This document shows, in pieces, positions 39,729-47,986 of a stretch of DNA of 64,000 nucleotides (the first letter of the stretch is position 1; every line of letters starts with the position of its first letter). This stretch comes from Nocardiopsis dassonvillei_B (GTDB lineage: Bacteria; Actinomycetota; Actinomycetes; Streptosporangiales; Streptosporangiaceae): contig NZ_OZ186815.1 in NCBI RefSeq assembly GCF_964273065.1, forward strand, positions 5,456,001 to 5,520,000. Direction: 5' to 3'. Under the pieces are notes generated by a model. The model had not been told where the DNA came from, searched no databases, and saw nothing but the letters and a program-made list of their open reading frames with translations. A program made the position numbers and the translations under genes.

Positions 39729-40070
39729 ATGGACATCCTCTACTCCGCGCTCGTCTTCCTGCACATGATCGGCCTCGCCGGCATCATCGCGGGCTTCCTC
39801 ATGCAGCTCATGACCGACAACCCCAAGTCGACCAAGGTCCTGCTGCACAGCTCCCTGCTCCAGCTCGTCACCGGCCTGCTCCTGGTCGGCGTGGCCGAGA
39901 TGGCCGACCTGGGCGAGCTGAACCACATCAAGATCGGCGTCAAGCTGGTCATCTCCCTGGCCGTGGTGGTGCTGGGCGTGCTGAACCTGCGCAGGCCCGC
40001 CAGGAACCTGGCGGTCACCGCCGGCGTGCTCGCCATCGTCAACATCGGCGTCGCCGTCTTCTGGGGGTGA
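39729..40070 (+). CDS. small four-helix membrane protein (113 aa)
   Basis: Hydrophobic segments: ILYSALVFLHMIGLAGIIAGFL, LLHSSLLQLVTGLLLVGVA, HIKIGVKLVISLAVVVLGVL and LAVTAGVLAIVNIGVAVFWG. No named family recognised; similar short integral membrane proteins occur in actinobacteria. A leaderless start is predicted (TAGCCT 6 nt upstream). It has a private promoter with a palindromic operator and a textbook terminator, so it is a single-gene unit, probably induced by a specific signal (inference). Confidence 0.8.
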   Translation: MDILYSALVFLHMIGLAGIIAGFLMQLMTDNPKSTKVLLHSSLLQLVTGLLLVGVAEMADLGELNHIKIGVKLVISLAVVVLGVLNLRRPARNLAVTAGVLAIVNIGVAVFWG

Positions 40071-40085
40071 ACCCCGGCCGGCCCC

Positions 40086-40136
40086 GGGCCGGCGCCGGAG
40101 CGGAGCCCGTGGTCCGCACCGGCGCCGGCCCTTTTT
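40086..40136 (+). terminator. intrinsic terminator with U-tract
   Basis: A 13-bp perfect outer stem (40086-40098 / 40119-40131), an inner GCGGA/TCCGC stem, then TTTTT. It follows the four-helix membrane gene by 16 nt and is the most classical Rho-independent terminator in the window. Confidence 0.92.
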
Positions 40137-40144
40137 CGTCAGGG

Positions 40145-40160
40145 GCGCAATTTCTTGCGC
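40145..40160. promoter_or_regulatory. distal LacI-type operator, amylase gene
   Basis: GCGCAA-TTTC-TTGCGC, perfect 6-bp arms; same motif as the site at 40297-40310, 152 bp apart, which would allow looping. Confidence 0.6.
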
Positions 40161-40256
40161 GGATGCCCACCGTGACCGGCCGCGACGGGGTGCGATCGGG
40201 GCCGGTCCGAGGCGCTCGGGGACTGGGTCCCTTTTTGACGCGCGGGTTCGGGTCTA

Positions 40257-40285
40257 TTCACAAAGCCTTAACGGGCCGGTAGTGT
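40257..40285 (+). promoter_or_regulatory. sigma-70-type promoter of the amylase gene
   Basis: TTCACA (40257-40262), a 17-bp spacer, TAGTGT (40280-40285). The transcription start would fall near 40292, directly before the proximal operators. Confidence 0.65.
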
Positions 40286-40296
40286 GCTCGGCATCA

Positions 40297-40322
40297 CGCA
40301 AATTCTTGCGGTTAACGCAAGA
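40297..40322. promoter_or_regulatory. overlapping proximal operators, amylase gene
   Basis: CGCAA-ATTC-TTGCG (40297-40310) and TCTTGCG-GTTAA-CGCAAGA (40304-40322) overlap just downstream of the predicted transcription start. The CGCAA/TTGCG half-sites suit a LacI-family maltose repressor (MalR type), which would block transcription without maltodextrins. Confidence 0.7.
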
Positions 40323-40359
40323 GAATTCGTGACCCCCCGCAAGCGACCCTGGAGCGCCG

Positions 40360-42156
40360 ATGCACCGACGCACCCCCCTGAAAGCGGCCGCCGCCGCAGC
40401 CCTGCTCCTCATCCCCCTGACCGCACCCCCCGCCTCCGCGGCGCCCCTGCCCGCCGCCGCGGCGAGCGCCCCCACCACCCCCGACGGCGAGACCCTCGTC
40501 CAGCTCTTCCAGTGGAACTGGGACTCCGTCGCGGCCGAGTGCGAGAACTTCCTCGGCCCCCGCGGCTTCTCCGGAGTCCAGGTCTCCCCGCCCCAGGAGC
40601 ACGTGGTCATCCCCTTCGCCGAAGGCGGGAACCACCCCTGGTGGCAGGACTACCAGCCCGTCTCCTACCGGCTCGACAACACCCGGCGGGGCACCGCCGA
40701 GGAGTTCGCCGCCATGGTCGCCACCTGCCGCGACAACGGGGTTCGCATCTACGTCGACGCCGTCGTCAACCACATGACCGGCGACGGCGACGGCGTCGGC
40801 AGCGCGGGCACCGCCTGGGCCAAGTACGACCACCCCGACCTCTTCGGGGACGGCACCGCCTCCTACGACCGCGACGACTTCGGGCCCTGCTACGAGGAGA
40901 TCGCGAACTGGAACGACAAGGAGGAGGTCCAGAACTGCCAGCTGGTGGGCCTGGCCGACCTCGACACCGCCGACCCGCAGGTGCGCGGCCACATCAAGCG
41001 CTACCTCAACGGCCTCATCGACCTGGGCGTGGGCGGCTTCCGCGTGGACGCCGCCAAGCACGTCCCCGAGGCGCACATCGCCGACATCTTCGGGAACCTG
41101 AACACCGTGCCCGGCTTCGGCGGCACCCCCCGCGTCTTCCACGAGGTCTACGGCGACGCCACCGTCCCCTACACCGCCTACGCCCCCTACGGCGAGGTGA
41201 CCAACTTCGACTACCAGCGCGACGTCGCGGGCAAGTTCAAGGACGGGAACATCGCCGGGCTGGCGCAGCTGCCGGACTACGGCGGGCTGACCTCCGACCA
41301 GGCCACCGTCTTCATCGACAACCACGACACCCAGCGCTACCACCCCACCCTCACCTACAAGGACGGCGACCGCTACCACCTGGCGACCGCCTTCATGCTC
41401 GCCCACCCCTACGGCACCCCGGTGGTGACCTCCGGCTACGACTTCGGCGACAACGTCACCGAGGGCCCGCCCAGCATCGGGTACGTCTCCGGTGACCCGG
41501 CGGGCTGGATCACCGAGGACACCGACTGCTCCTCCGGTGCCTGGGTCTGCTCCCACCGGCACCCCACCGTCGCGGGCATGGCCGCCTTCCGGGCCTCCAC
41601 CGGGAGCGCCGGGCTGACCCCGCGGGCCACCGACGGCAGCGGCCGCCTCGCCTTCGACCGCGGCTCGCGCGGCTTCGCCGCCTTCAACGCCACCGGCGGC
41701 ACCTGGCAGCTCACCACCGACACCTCCCTGCCCGACGGCACCTACGACAACGCCGCGGGCGGCGGCACCGCCACCGTCTCCGGCGGCCGGGTCACCGTCC
41801 AGGTGCCCGCCGACGGCGCCGTGGCCCTGCACGTCGACGGCGAGTGCGAGGACGACTGCGGCGGCGGCGCCGACCCGGGCACCCCCGGCGGCACGCTCAA
41901 CGCCGTCGTCCACACGAACTGGGGCCAGGAGGTGTACGTGGTCGGCTCCACCCCGGCCCTCGGCTCCTGGGACCCGGCCCGGGGCGTGAAGCTGTCCACC
42001 GACGCCGCCACCTACCCCACCTGGACCGGGGCCGTGACCATCGGCACCGGCACCGAATGGAAGCTCGTCAAGATCGACGGCTCCGGGAACGTCGAGTGGG
42101 AGACGGGGTCCAACCGGACCGGCCCCGCCGCCACCGTCACCTGGAACCGGCGCTGA
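40360..42156 (+). CDS. secreted alpha-amylase (GH13) with C-terminal CBM20 starch-binding domain
   Basis: 598-residue exoenzyme. A signal peptide (about 1-28, cleavage after ASA) is followed by the GH13 barrel: region I DAVVNH (133-138), nucleophile Asp230 in GFRVDAAKH, acid/base Glu262 in VFHEVYG and Asp323 in FIDNHD. A beta-rich domain C (about 400-490), an acidic/Gly linker (ECEDDCGGGADPGTPGG) and a CBM20 (about 500-598, NWGQEVYVVGSTPALGSWDP through EWKLVKID, WNRR end) follow. It hydrolyses starch outside the cell. GGAG lies 5 nt before the ATG. Regulation by the CGCAA/TTGCG operators is inferred. Confidence 0.96.
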   Translation: MHRRTPLKAAAAAALLLIPLTAPPASAAPLPAAAASAPTTPDGETLVQLFQWNWDSVAAECENFLGPRGFSGVQVSPPQEHVVIPFAEGGNHPWWQDYQPVSYRLDNTRRGTAEEFAAMVATCRDNGVRIYVDAVVNHMTGDGDGVGSAGTAWAKYDHPDLFGDGTASYDRDDFGPCYEEIANWNDKEEVQNCQLVGLADLDTADPQVRGHIKRYLNGLIDLGVGGFRVDAAKHVPEAHIADIFGNLNTVPGFGGTPRVFHEVYGDATVPYTAYAPYGEVTNFDYQRDVAGKFKDGNIAGLAQLPDYGGLTSDQATVFIDNHDTQRYHPTLTYKDGDRYHLATAFMLAHPYGTPVVTSGYDFGDNVTEGPPSIGYVSGDPAGWITEDTDCSSGAWVCSHRHPTVAGMAAFRASTGSAGLTPRATDGSGRLAFDRGSRGFAAFNATGGTWQLTTDTSLPDGTYDNAAGGGTATVSGGRVTVQVPADGAVALHVDGECEDDCGGGADPGTPGGTLNAVVHTNWGQEVYVVGSTPALGSWDPARGVKLSTDAATYPTWTGAVTIGTGTEWKLVKIDGSGNVEWETGSNRTGPAATVTWNRR

Positions 42157-42175
42157 CGGACGGCCCCGCCCGGCC

Positions 42176-42214
42176 GGCGCCCCCGTGCCACGACTCCTCC
42201 GGCACGGGGGCGCC
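42176..42214. terminator. bidirectional terminator amylase / VanY-like gene
   Basis: A 14-bp perfect stem with an 11-nt loop in the convergent gap; the right arm abuts the stop codon of the VanY-like gene. Confidence 0.85.
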
Positions 42215-42793
42215 TCAGCGCTTCTCGGAGGCGTCGGTGACCGGGTGCGGACACGGCTCGCCCGGCTCCACGGCCAGCTCGTAGTGCCACAGCTCGTTGG
42301 CGTAGGTCTGGCACAGCCCGTACTCGTGCCCGAACCGCGAGAACCAGTCCGCGGCGTTCGTGTACCCGATGTCCACCGCGTCCCCGCTCACATGGGCCGA
42401 CCCGGTGGGCGGGGCCACCCACCGGCGCGCCTCCTCCTCGTCGCCGTGCTCGCGCAGTGCCTCCTCCCACAGGTGCTCCTGGTAGCGCTCGCTGCGCCAG
42501 CCGCCGGTCACGACCACCTCGTCGATCCCGGCGTCCAGCGCCGCCGCGGCGGCCTCGCGCACCGCCGCCAGCAGCTCCGGGTCGAGGTTGTCCAGCGCGG
42601 GGACGTCGGCGTCGACCGCCAGCCCCTCGCCCACCGGAACGTACCCGTCCTCCTCGGTCAGCGGCTCCGAGGAGCCGGGCGGCCCCGGCAGCCGCATCGG
42701 GGCGCCCCCGCCGGTCTCCGGGACCGCACAGCCCCCCGACACCAGCACGGCCGCCACGGCCGCGGACACCGCCCAGCGTTGCGGTCCACCCAC
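42215..42793 (-). CDS. VanY-like D-alanyl-D-alanine carboxypeptidase (M15), exported
   Basis: 192 residues. The N-terminal hydrophobic segment (WAVSAAVAAVLVSGGC) ends at Cys22, a possible though imperfect lipobox. The M15B catalytic domain shows TGGWRSERYQ, SAHVSGDAVDIGY (zinc ligands His134 and Asp141) and ELWHYEL (catalytic Glu167, zinc His170). It trims D-Ala from peptidoglycan stem peptides outside the membrane. The GTG at 42793 has AGGGGG 4 nt upstream. It is divergent from an OmpR-type two-component system, recalling vanY with vanRS, although no vanHAX genes are present. Confidence 0.9.
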   Translation of the reverse strand: MGGPQRWAVSAAVAAVLVSGGCAVPETGGGAPMRLPGPPGSSEPLTEEDGYVPVGEGLAVDADVPALDNLDPELLAAVREAAAAALDAGIDEVVVTGGWRSERYQEHLWEEALREHGDEEEARRWVAPPTGSAHVSGDAVDIGYTNAADWFSRFGHEYGLCQTYANELWHYELAVEPGEPCPHPVTDASEKR

Positions 42794-42856
42794 GGATCCC
42801 CCTCGTCCCGGGCCGGACCCCTCGCCCGGCGCTCGGGAGCCACACCACCAGGGCGG

Positions 42857-42899
42857 GTGTTGCGCCCGTGTCGGGTGAACACGCAACACTTCCGCAACA
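42857..42899. promoter_or_regulatory. repeat operators in the VanY / two-component divergent spacer
   Basis: GTGTTGCG (42857-42864) and CGCAACAC (42882-42889) form an inverted pair, and CGCAACA recurs at 42893, giving an 11-bp direct repeat (42882, 42893) that ends 11 bp before the -10 TAGACT (42911-42916). An OmpR-family tandem box at the -35 position is the natural reading. Confidence 0.7.
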
Positions 42900-42958
42900 G
42901 GGCGCGCTTCTAGACTCGGAACCGGACGGCCCGGGGGCCGCCGCGACAGGGGGAGAGC

Positions 42959-43633
42959 ATGCGCGTACTGGTCGTCGAGGACGAGCCCTACATGGCCGAG
43001 GCACTCCAGGCGGGCCTGCGCCAGGAGGCGATCGCCGCCGACGTCGCCCCGGACGGCGACCGGGCGCTGGAGCGCATCGCCGTCAACGACTACGACGCCG
43101 TCGTCCTGGACCGCGACATCCCCGGCGTGCACGGCGACGAGGTGTGCGCCGTCCTGGTCCGCGACCACCCCGGCACCCGGGTCCTCATGCTCACCGCCGC
43201 CGGGCGGCTGCGCGACAAGGTCGACGGGTTCTCCCTGGGCGCCGACGACTACCTCACCAAGCCGTTCGCCCTCGAAGAGCTGGTGGTGCGCCTGCGCGCC
43301 CTGGCCCGCCGCCCGACCGCCGCCGTCGGCCCGGTGCTGCGGGTCGGCGACCTGCGCCTGGACCCCTACCGGCGGGAGGCCCACCGGGGCGCCCGCCCGC
43401 TGCGGCTGCCCCGCAAGCAGTTCGCCGTCCTCGAACTGCTCATGCGCGCCGACGGGGCCGTGGTCACCGCGGAGACCCTGCTGGAGAAGGTGTGGGACGA
43501 GCACGCCGACCCCTTCACCAGCGCGCCCCGGGTCGCCGTCTCCCACCTGCGCAAGGCCCTGGGCGGACCCGACCCCGTCGTCACCGTCCCCGGCGTCGGC
43601 TACCGGCTGGTCGACCCCGGGCGGGAACGGTGA
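42959..43633 (+). CDS. OmpR-family response regulator
   Basis: 224 residues. The receiver domain has VVEDE, phospho-Asp in AVVLDRDIPG (about 51) and Lys in YLTKPF (about 101); the C-terminal winged helix (about 125-220) is LPRKQFAVLELLMRADGAVVTAETLLEKVWDEH through VPGVGYRLV. The ATG has GGGGGAG just upstream. The downstream kinase starts within its stop codon (GTGA). It probably binds the CGCAACA repeats upstream and controls the VanY-like gene and itself (inference). Confidence 0.95.
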   Translation: MRVLVVEDEPYMAEALQAGLRQEAIAADVAPDGDRALERIAVNDYDAVVLDRDIPGVHGDEVCAVLVRDHPGTRVLMLTAAGRLRDKVDGFSLGADDYLTKPFALEELVVRLRALARRPTAAVGPVLRVGDLRLDPYRREAHRGARPLRLPRKQFAVLELLMRADGAVVTAETLLEKVWDEHADPFTSAPRVAVSHLRKALGGPDPVVTVPGVGYRLVDPGRER

Positions 43634-44733
43634 ACCGGGCCCCGCAGCGGCGCCCGGGACTGCCGGTCAGCGCCCGCCTGCGCCTCACCCTGGGATATGC
43701 CGCCTTCCTGGTCGTCTCAGGGATGGCGGTCCTGGCCGGGGTGTACGTCGTCGTCCGCTACATCCCCGACTACCCGCTGACCACCGCCGACCCCAGCGTG
43801 GCCCACGTCAACATCACCTCCCGGGGCCAGATCCTGGACGCCCTGGTGGACGTGACCCTGTGGGTGCTGCTGGCGCTGGCCGTCATCGGCCTGGCCGGCG
43901 GCTGGCTCCTGGCCGGGTGGGTGCTCAGACCCCTGCACCGCATCGACGCGGCGGTCCGCACCGTCGCCACCGGCCGCCTGGACCACCGCATCCGCCTGAC
44001 CGGGCCCGACGACGAGTTCCGGCGGCTGGCCGACGCCTTCGACCACATGCTCGACCGGCTCCAGGACGCCTTCGCCGTCCAGGAGAGGTTCGCCGCCAAC
44101 GCCTCCCACGAGCTGCGCACCCCGCTGGCCGTCACGGCCACCATGCTCGACGTGGCCCGCCGCGAACCCGGCCACGACCCCCTGATCGACCGGCTGAGCG
44201 AGGTCAACGCCCGCGCGGTCGGCCTCACCGAGGCGCTGCTTCGGCTCGCCGACGTCGACGCCGTCACCGCCGCCGCCGAACCCCTGGACCTGGCCGAACC
44301 CGTCCGGCGCGCCGTCGCCGACGCCCGCGAGGAGGCCCGGCGGCGCGGTGTCGACCTGCGCCTGGACGCCTCGGCGGCGCCGGTGACGGGGGACGCCGAG
44401 CTGCTGCTGCGGCTGGCCGACAACCTCGTACGCAACACCCTGCGCCACAACACCGCGGGCGGTACCGCGGCCGTCTCCGTCGGCCGCGCCCCGGACGGGT
44501 CCGCCGTGCTGCGCACCGAGAACACCGGGCCCGTCCTGGCCCCGGAGACCGTCGCCCGGCTCACCGAGCCGTTCCTGCGCGGCGAGGGCCGCACCCGCCG
44601 CGGCGGAGGGGGCCACGGACTGGGCCTGGCCCTGGTCTCCCGGGTCGTGGACGTCCACGGCGGCACCCTGGACCTCGTCCCGCGCCCCGGGGGAGGCCTG
44701 GCCGTCACCGCCGTCCTCCCCGGCCGCCCCTAG
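43630..44733 (+). CDS. sensor histidine kinase (HAMP, HisKA, HATPase)
   Basis: 367 residues. Two TM helices (about 20-40 and 80-100) flank an extracytoplasmic loop of about 40 residues; then a HAMP domain (GWVLRPLHRIDAAVRTVATGRLDHR), the HisKA phospho-His in ASHELRTPLAVTATML, an N-box DNLVRNTLRHN and a G-box GGGGHGLGLALVSRVV. The GTG overlaps the stop of the response regulator. Its TAG stop shares the CTAG tetranucleotide with the TAG stop of the convergent glnE. The short sensor loop with the adjacent VanY-like peptidase suggests a cell-wall signal. Confidence 0.94.
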   Translation: MNRAPQRRPGLPVSARLRLTLGYAAFLVVSGMAVLAGVYVVVRYIPDYPLTTADPSVAHVNITSRGQILDALVDVTLWVLLALAVIGLAGGWLLAGWVLRPLHRIDAAVRTVATGRLDHRIRLTGPDDEFRRLADAFDHMLDRLQDAFAVQERFAANASHELRTPLAVTATMLDVARREPGHDPLIDRLSEVNARAVGLTEALLRLADVDAVTAAAEPLDLAEPVRRAVADAREEARRRGVDLRLDASAAPVTGDAELLLRLADNLVRNTLRHNTAGGTAAVSVGRAPDGSAVLRTENTGPVLAPETVARLTEPFLRGEGRTRRGGGGHGLGLALVSRVVDVHGGTLDLVPRPGGGLAVTAVLPGRP

Positions 44734-47700
44734 TCGTCGTAGAACACCCGCTCCATCACGGCCCGCGCCCGGCGGGTCGTCCGCAGGTAGGTCTCCGTCA
44801 GCTGCTCGGAGGGCCCCTCCCACAGGCCCTCCTCGTCCTGGGCGCTGCGGCAGCCCATCGCCGTGGCCAGCGCCGCCCGCACCCGCAGGTCGGTGGGCAG
44901 GGAGTCCCCGCCCCGGCCGCGCACCAGCATCACCATGCCGCGCACCCGCGAGGCCAGCCGCCAGGCCTGCTCGAGGACCGCGCCGTCGTCGGCGGTCAGG
45001 AATCCGTGGGCGACCGCCACCTCCAGCGCCTCCAGGGTGCCGGTGGTGCGCAGGTCCGGGTGTTCACGGGCGTGGCGCAGCTGTACCAGCTGGGCCACCC
45101 ACTCCACGTCCGACAGGCCGCCCCGGCCCAGCTTGGTGTGCAGGGTCGGGTCGGCGCCCCGGGGCAGCCGCTCGGACTCCATGCGCGCCTTGAGCTTGCG
45201 GATCTCCAACACCGCCGACGAGTCGATACCGCCCGCCGGATAGCGGATCGGGTCGATGAGCTCGGTGAAGGCGGACCGCAGCCGAGGGTCCCCCGCCACC
45301 GGCCGGGCCCGCAGCAGCGCCTGGCTCTCCCACACCTGCGCCCAGCGGCCGTAGTACGCGGCGTAGGAGTCCAGGGTGCGCACCACCGGGCCGCTGCGGC
45401 CCTCCGGCCGCAGGTCGGTGTCGACCTTCAGCGGCGGCTCGGCCGCGGGCATCTCCAGCAGCCGCGCCAGCTCCCGCACGACCGCCATCGCCTGCCGGGT
45501 GGCCGCGGTGGGGTCCGCCCCCGGCAGCGGGTCGTGCACGTACATCACGTCGGCGTCGCTGGCGTAGGTCAGCTCGCCGCCGCCGAACCGGCCCATCGCG
45601 ATCACGCACACGCGGGTCAGCTCCTCGCCGTCGGCCTCCAGGACCCGGGCGGTGGCCACCCGCAGGGCGGCGTCGATGGTCACCGCGGCGATGTCGGTGA
45701 GGGCCGCGCCGACCTCCCGGACGTCCGAGACCTCCAGCAGGTCGGCGGCGGCGGTGCGCAGCAGCTCGCGGCGGCGCAGGGCGCGCACGGCCGACACCGA
45801 CTCCTCGGCGGTGTCGTAGCGGCGCAGCGCCGCGTCGGCCTCGGCGGCCAGCACCCCGGCGTCGCGGCGCACCAGGTCGGCGTCGTCGGCGAGCACCCGG
45901 ATCGCCTCGGGGGCGCGCAGCAGCAGCTCGGTGACGTAGCGGCTGGTGCCCAGCAGCCACGCCATCCGCTCGGCGACCCGCACGTCGTCGCGCAGCAGCC
46001 GCAGGTACCACGGGGTGGTGCCCAGGGAGTCGCTGACCTGCCTGAACCCCAGCAGTCCGGCGTCGGGGTCGGGGGCGTCGGAGAACCAGCCCAGCATCAC
46101 CGGCAGCAGGGTGCGCTGTATGGACGCGCGCCGGGACACCCCCGAGGTCAGCGACTCCAGGTGGCGCAGCGCCCCGGCGGGGTCGGCGAACCCCAGCGCC
46201 TCCAGGCGGTCGCGGGCCTGCTCCGGGGACAGGCGGACCTCCTCACCGGGCAGTTTGGCGACGGCGTTCAGCAGCGGCCGGTAGAACAGCTTCTCGTGCA
46301 GGCGGCGCACCTCGGCGGCGACCTTGCGGCGGGCCTCGGTCAGCTCCCGCACCGGGTCTGCGGTGAAGCCCAGGGCCCGGCCCAGCAGGCGCAGCTCCGC
46401 CTGCCCGTCGGCGGTCCCGCCGTCGGGCATCAGGTGGGTGCGGCGCAGCCGCTCCAGCTGCAGCAGGTGCTCCAGGCGGCGCAGGAACCGGTAGGCGTCG
46501 GCGAGCCCGGTCGCGTCCTGGCGGCCCACGTACCCGTGCTCGGACAGCGAGGCCAGGGCCACCAGGGTGGTACCCGACCGCAGCCGGTCGTCGGCGCGCC
46601 CGTGCACCAGCTGGAGGAGCTGCACGGAGAACTCGATGTCGCGCAGCCCGCCCGGGCCCAGTTTGAGCTCCCGGTCGGCCTGCCCGGCGGGGATGTGCTC
46701 CAGCACCCGGCGGCGCATCGCCTGCACGTCCTCGACGAAGTCCTTGCGCGACGACGCCTGCCACACCATGGGCGTGATGACGTCCATGTAGGCGCGGCCC
46801 AGCTCCATGTCCCCGGCGATGGGCCGCGCCTTGAGCAGGGCCTGGAACTCCCAGGTCTTGGCCCAGCGCTCGTAGTAGGCGCGGTGCCCCGACAGCGGGC
46901 GCACCAGCGGCCCGTTCTTCCCCTCCGGGCGCAGCGCCGGGTCCACCTCCCACAGGCTGCCCTCGGCGTCGGTCTCCACGGGGACCCGCATCATGGCGGT
47001 GGCCAGCCGGGTCGCCGAGCGCATCGCCGCCTGGTCGTCCACCGGCTCCCCGCCCTCCGGGGCCGCGGCGGGTTCGGCCACGAAGACGACGTCCACGTCG
47101 CTGACGTAGTTGAGCTCGCGGCCCCCGCACTTGCCCATGCCGATGACGGCCAGGCGGCAGCGGGCCGCGTCCTCGGGGTGCTCGGCGCGGGCCACCGCCA
47201 GCGCGCCGTCCAGCAGCGCCGCGGCCAGGTCGGCCAGCTCGGCGGCGACCGCGTCCACGGTGACCAGGCCGGTCAGGTCGCGGCCCGCCAGCCGCAGCAC
47301 CCGGCGGCGGTAGGCGACGCGCAGGGCGTGGCGCAGTTCGGCGGCGGAGCGGGTCCCGGACAGGTCGGCGGCCGGGGCGGGGGAGTGGGGGTCGGCGCCC
47401 ACGGTGTGCAGCAGGCCCCGGCGCAGCTCCTCCGGGTCGGGGGTGCGGGCGGCGTCGGCGCCGCGCAGCTCCCGCCAGTCGCCGGGGTGGCGCACCAGGT
47501 GGTCGGAGAGGGCGGTGCCGGTGCCCAGCACCCGGCACAGGCGCTCCCGCAGGGCGGGGTCCTCGCGCAGGGCGTCGCGCAGGGTGTCCGGGTCGGGGTC
47601 GCTCTCCAGGACCCGGAGGAGTCCCAGCAGCGCCTGGTCGGGGTCGGGGGCCGCCGCCAGGGAGTCGATCACGACCGCGTCGGAGGGGGAGCCCAGCCCC

Positions 47701-47771
47701 GCCTCCGTCACCAGCCGCAGGGCCCGCGGGCTGTCGCTGAAGCCGCGCCGAGCGAGCGCGCCTGCCGTCAT
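44730..47771 (-). CDS. glnE: glutamine synthetase adenylyltransferase/deadenylylase
   Basis: 1013-residue bifunctional nucleotidyltransferase that adds or removes AMP at the regulatory tyrosine of GlnA1. The two catalytic halves each carry the GxG...DxD signature: GMGKCGGRELNYVSDVDVVFV (deadenylylating half) and AMGRFGGGELTYASDADVMYV (adenylylating half). Helical regulatory regions follow each, for example LGPGGLRDIEFSVQLLQL and LGRGGLSDVEWVAQLVQL. The ATG at 47771 (GGAAAG about 7 nt upstream) is preferred to 47795. Its substrate gene glnA1 lies upstream on the same strand. The stop is shared with the convergent kinase. Confidence 0.96.
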   Translation of the reverse strand: MTAGALARRGFSDSPRALRLVTEAGLGSPSDAVVIDSLAAAPDPDQALLGLLRVLESDPDPDTLRDALREDPALRERLCRVLGTGTALSDHLVRHPGDWRELRGADAARTPDPEELRRGLLHTVGADPHSPAPAADLSGTRSAAELRHALRVAYRRRVLRLAGRDLTGLVTVDAVAAELADLAAALLDGALAVARAEHPEDAARCRLAVIGMGKCGGRELNYVSDVDVVFVAEPAAAPEGGEPVDDQAAMRSATRLATAMMRVPVETDAEGSLWEVDPALRPEGKNGPLVRPLSGHRAYYERWAKTWEFQALLKARPIAGDMELGRAYMDVITPMVWQASSRKDFVEDVQAMRRRVLEHIPAGQADRELKLGPGGLRDIEFSVQLLQLVHGRADDRLRSGTTLVALASLSEHGYVGRQDATGLADAYRFLRRLEHLLQLERLRRTHLMPDGGTADGQAELRLLGRALGFTADPVRELTEARRKVAAEVRRLHEKLFYRPLLNAVAKLPGEEVRLSPEQARDRLEALGFADPAGALRHLESLTSGVSRRASIQRTLLPVMLGWFSDAPDPDAGLLGFRQVSDSLGTTPWYLRLLRDDVRVAERMAWLLGTSRYVTELLLRAPEAIRVLADDADLVRRDAGVLAAEADAALRRYDTAEESVSAVRALRRRELLRTAAADLLEVSDVREVGAALTDIAAVTIDAALRVATARVLEADGEELTRVCVIAMGRFGGGELTYASDADVMYVHDPLPGADPTAATRQAMAVVRELARLLEMPAAEPPLKVDTDLRPEGRSGPVVRTLDSYAAYYGRWAQVWESQALLRARPVAGDPRLRSAFTELIDPIRYPAGGIDSSAVLEIRKLKARMESERLPRGADPTLHTKLGRGGLSDVEWVAQLVQLRHAREHPDLRTTGTLEALEVAVAHGFLTADDGAVLEQAWRLASRVRGMVMLVRGRGGDSLPTDLRVRAALATAMGCRSAQDEEGLWEGPSEQLTETYLRTTRRARAVMERVFYDD

Positions 47772-47903
47772 GGTGTTCTTTCCGTCCCTTGCCACGCGTC
47801 AACGGTAGCCGCACGGCCGCCGACGGGCCGCACGGCGCGGGGCCGGAACACCTCCACGCGCTCCCGTCACCGGGTTCGCCCGGGAATGGTCCGGAACCGG
47901 GTC

Positions 47904-47933
47904 GGGGCCGGTATCCGAACGGATACCGGCCCC
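47904..47933 (-). terminator. hairpin terminator of glnA1
   Basis: A 14-bp perfect stem (GGGGCCGGTATCCG and its complement) with a 2-nt loop, about 54 nt after the glnA1 stop codon on its strand. Confidence 0.85.
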
Positions 47934-47986
47934 GGAGAGGAGGACGCGCCACCGGGCGCGCCGCTCCGAGGAGCTGTTGCTACGGC

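Noticed and set aside
42215..44733. Glycopeptide resistance cluster
   Set aside because: A VanY-like peptidase and a two-component system are present, but vanH, vanA/B-type ligase and vanX are not, so a resistance operon cannot be claimed.
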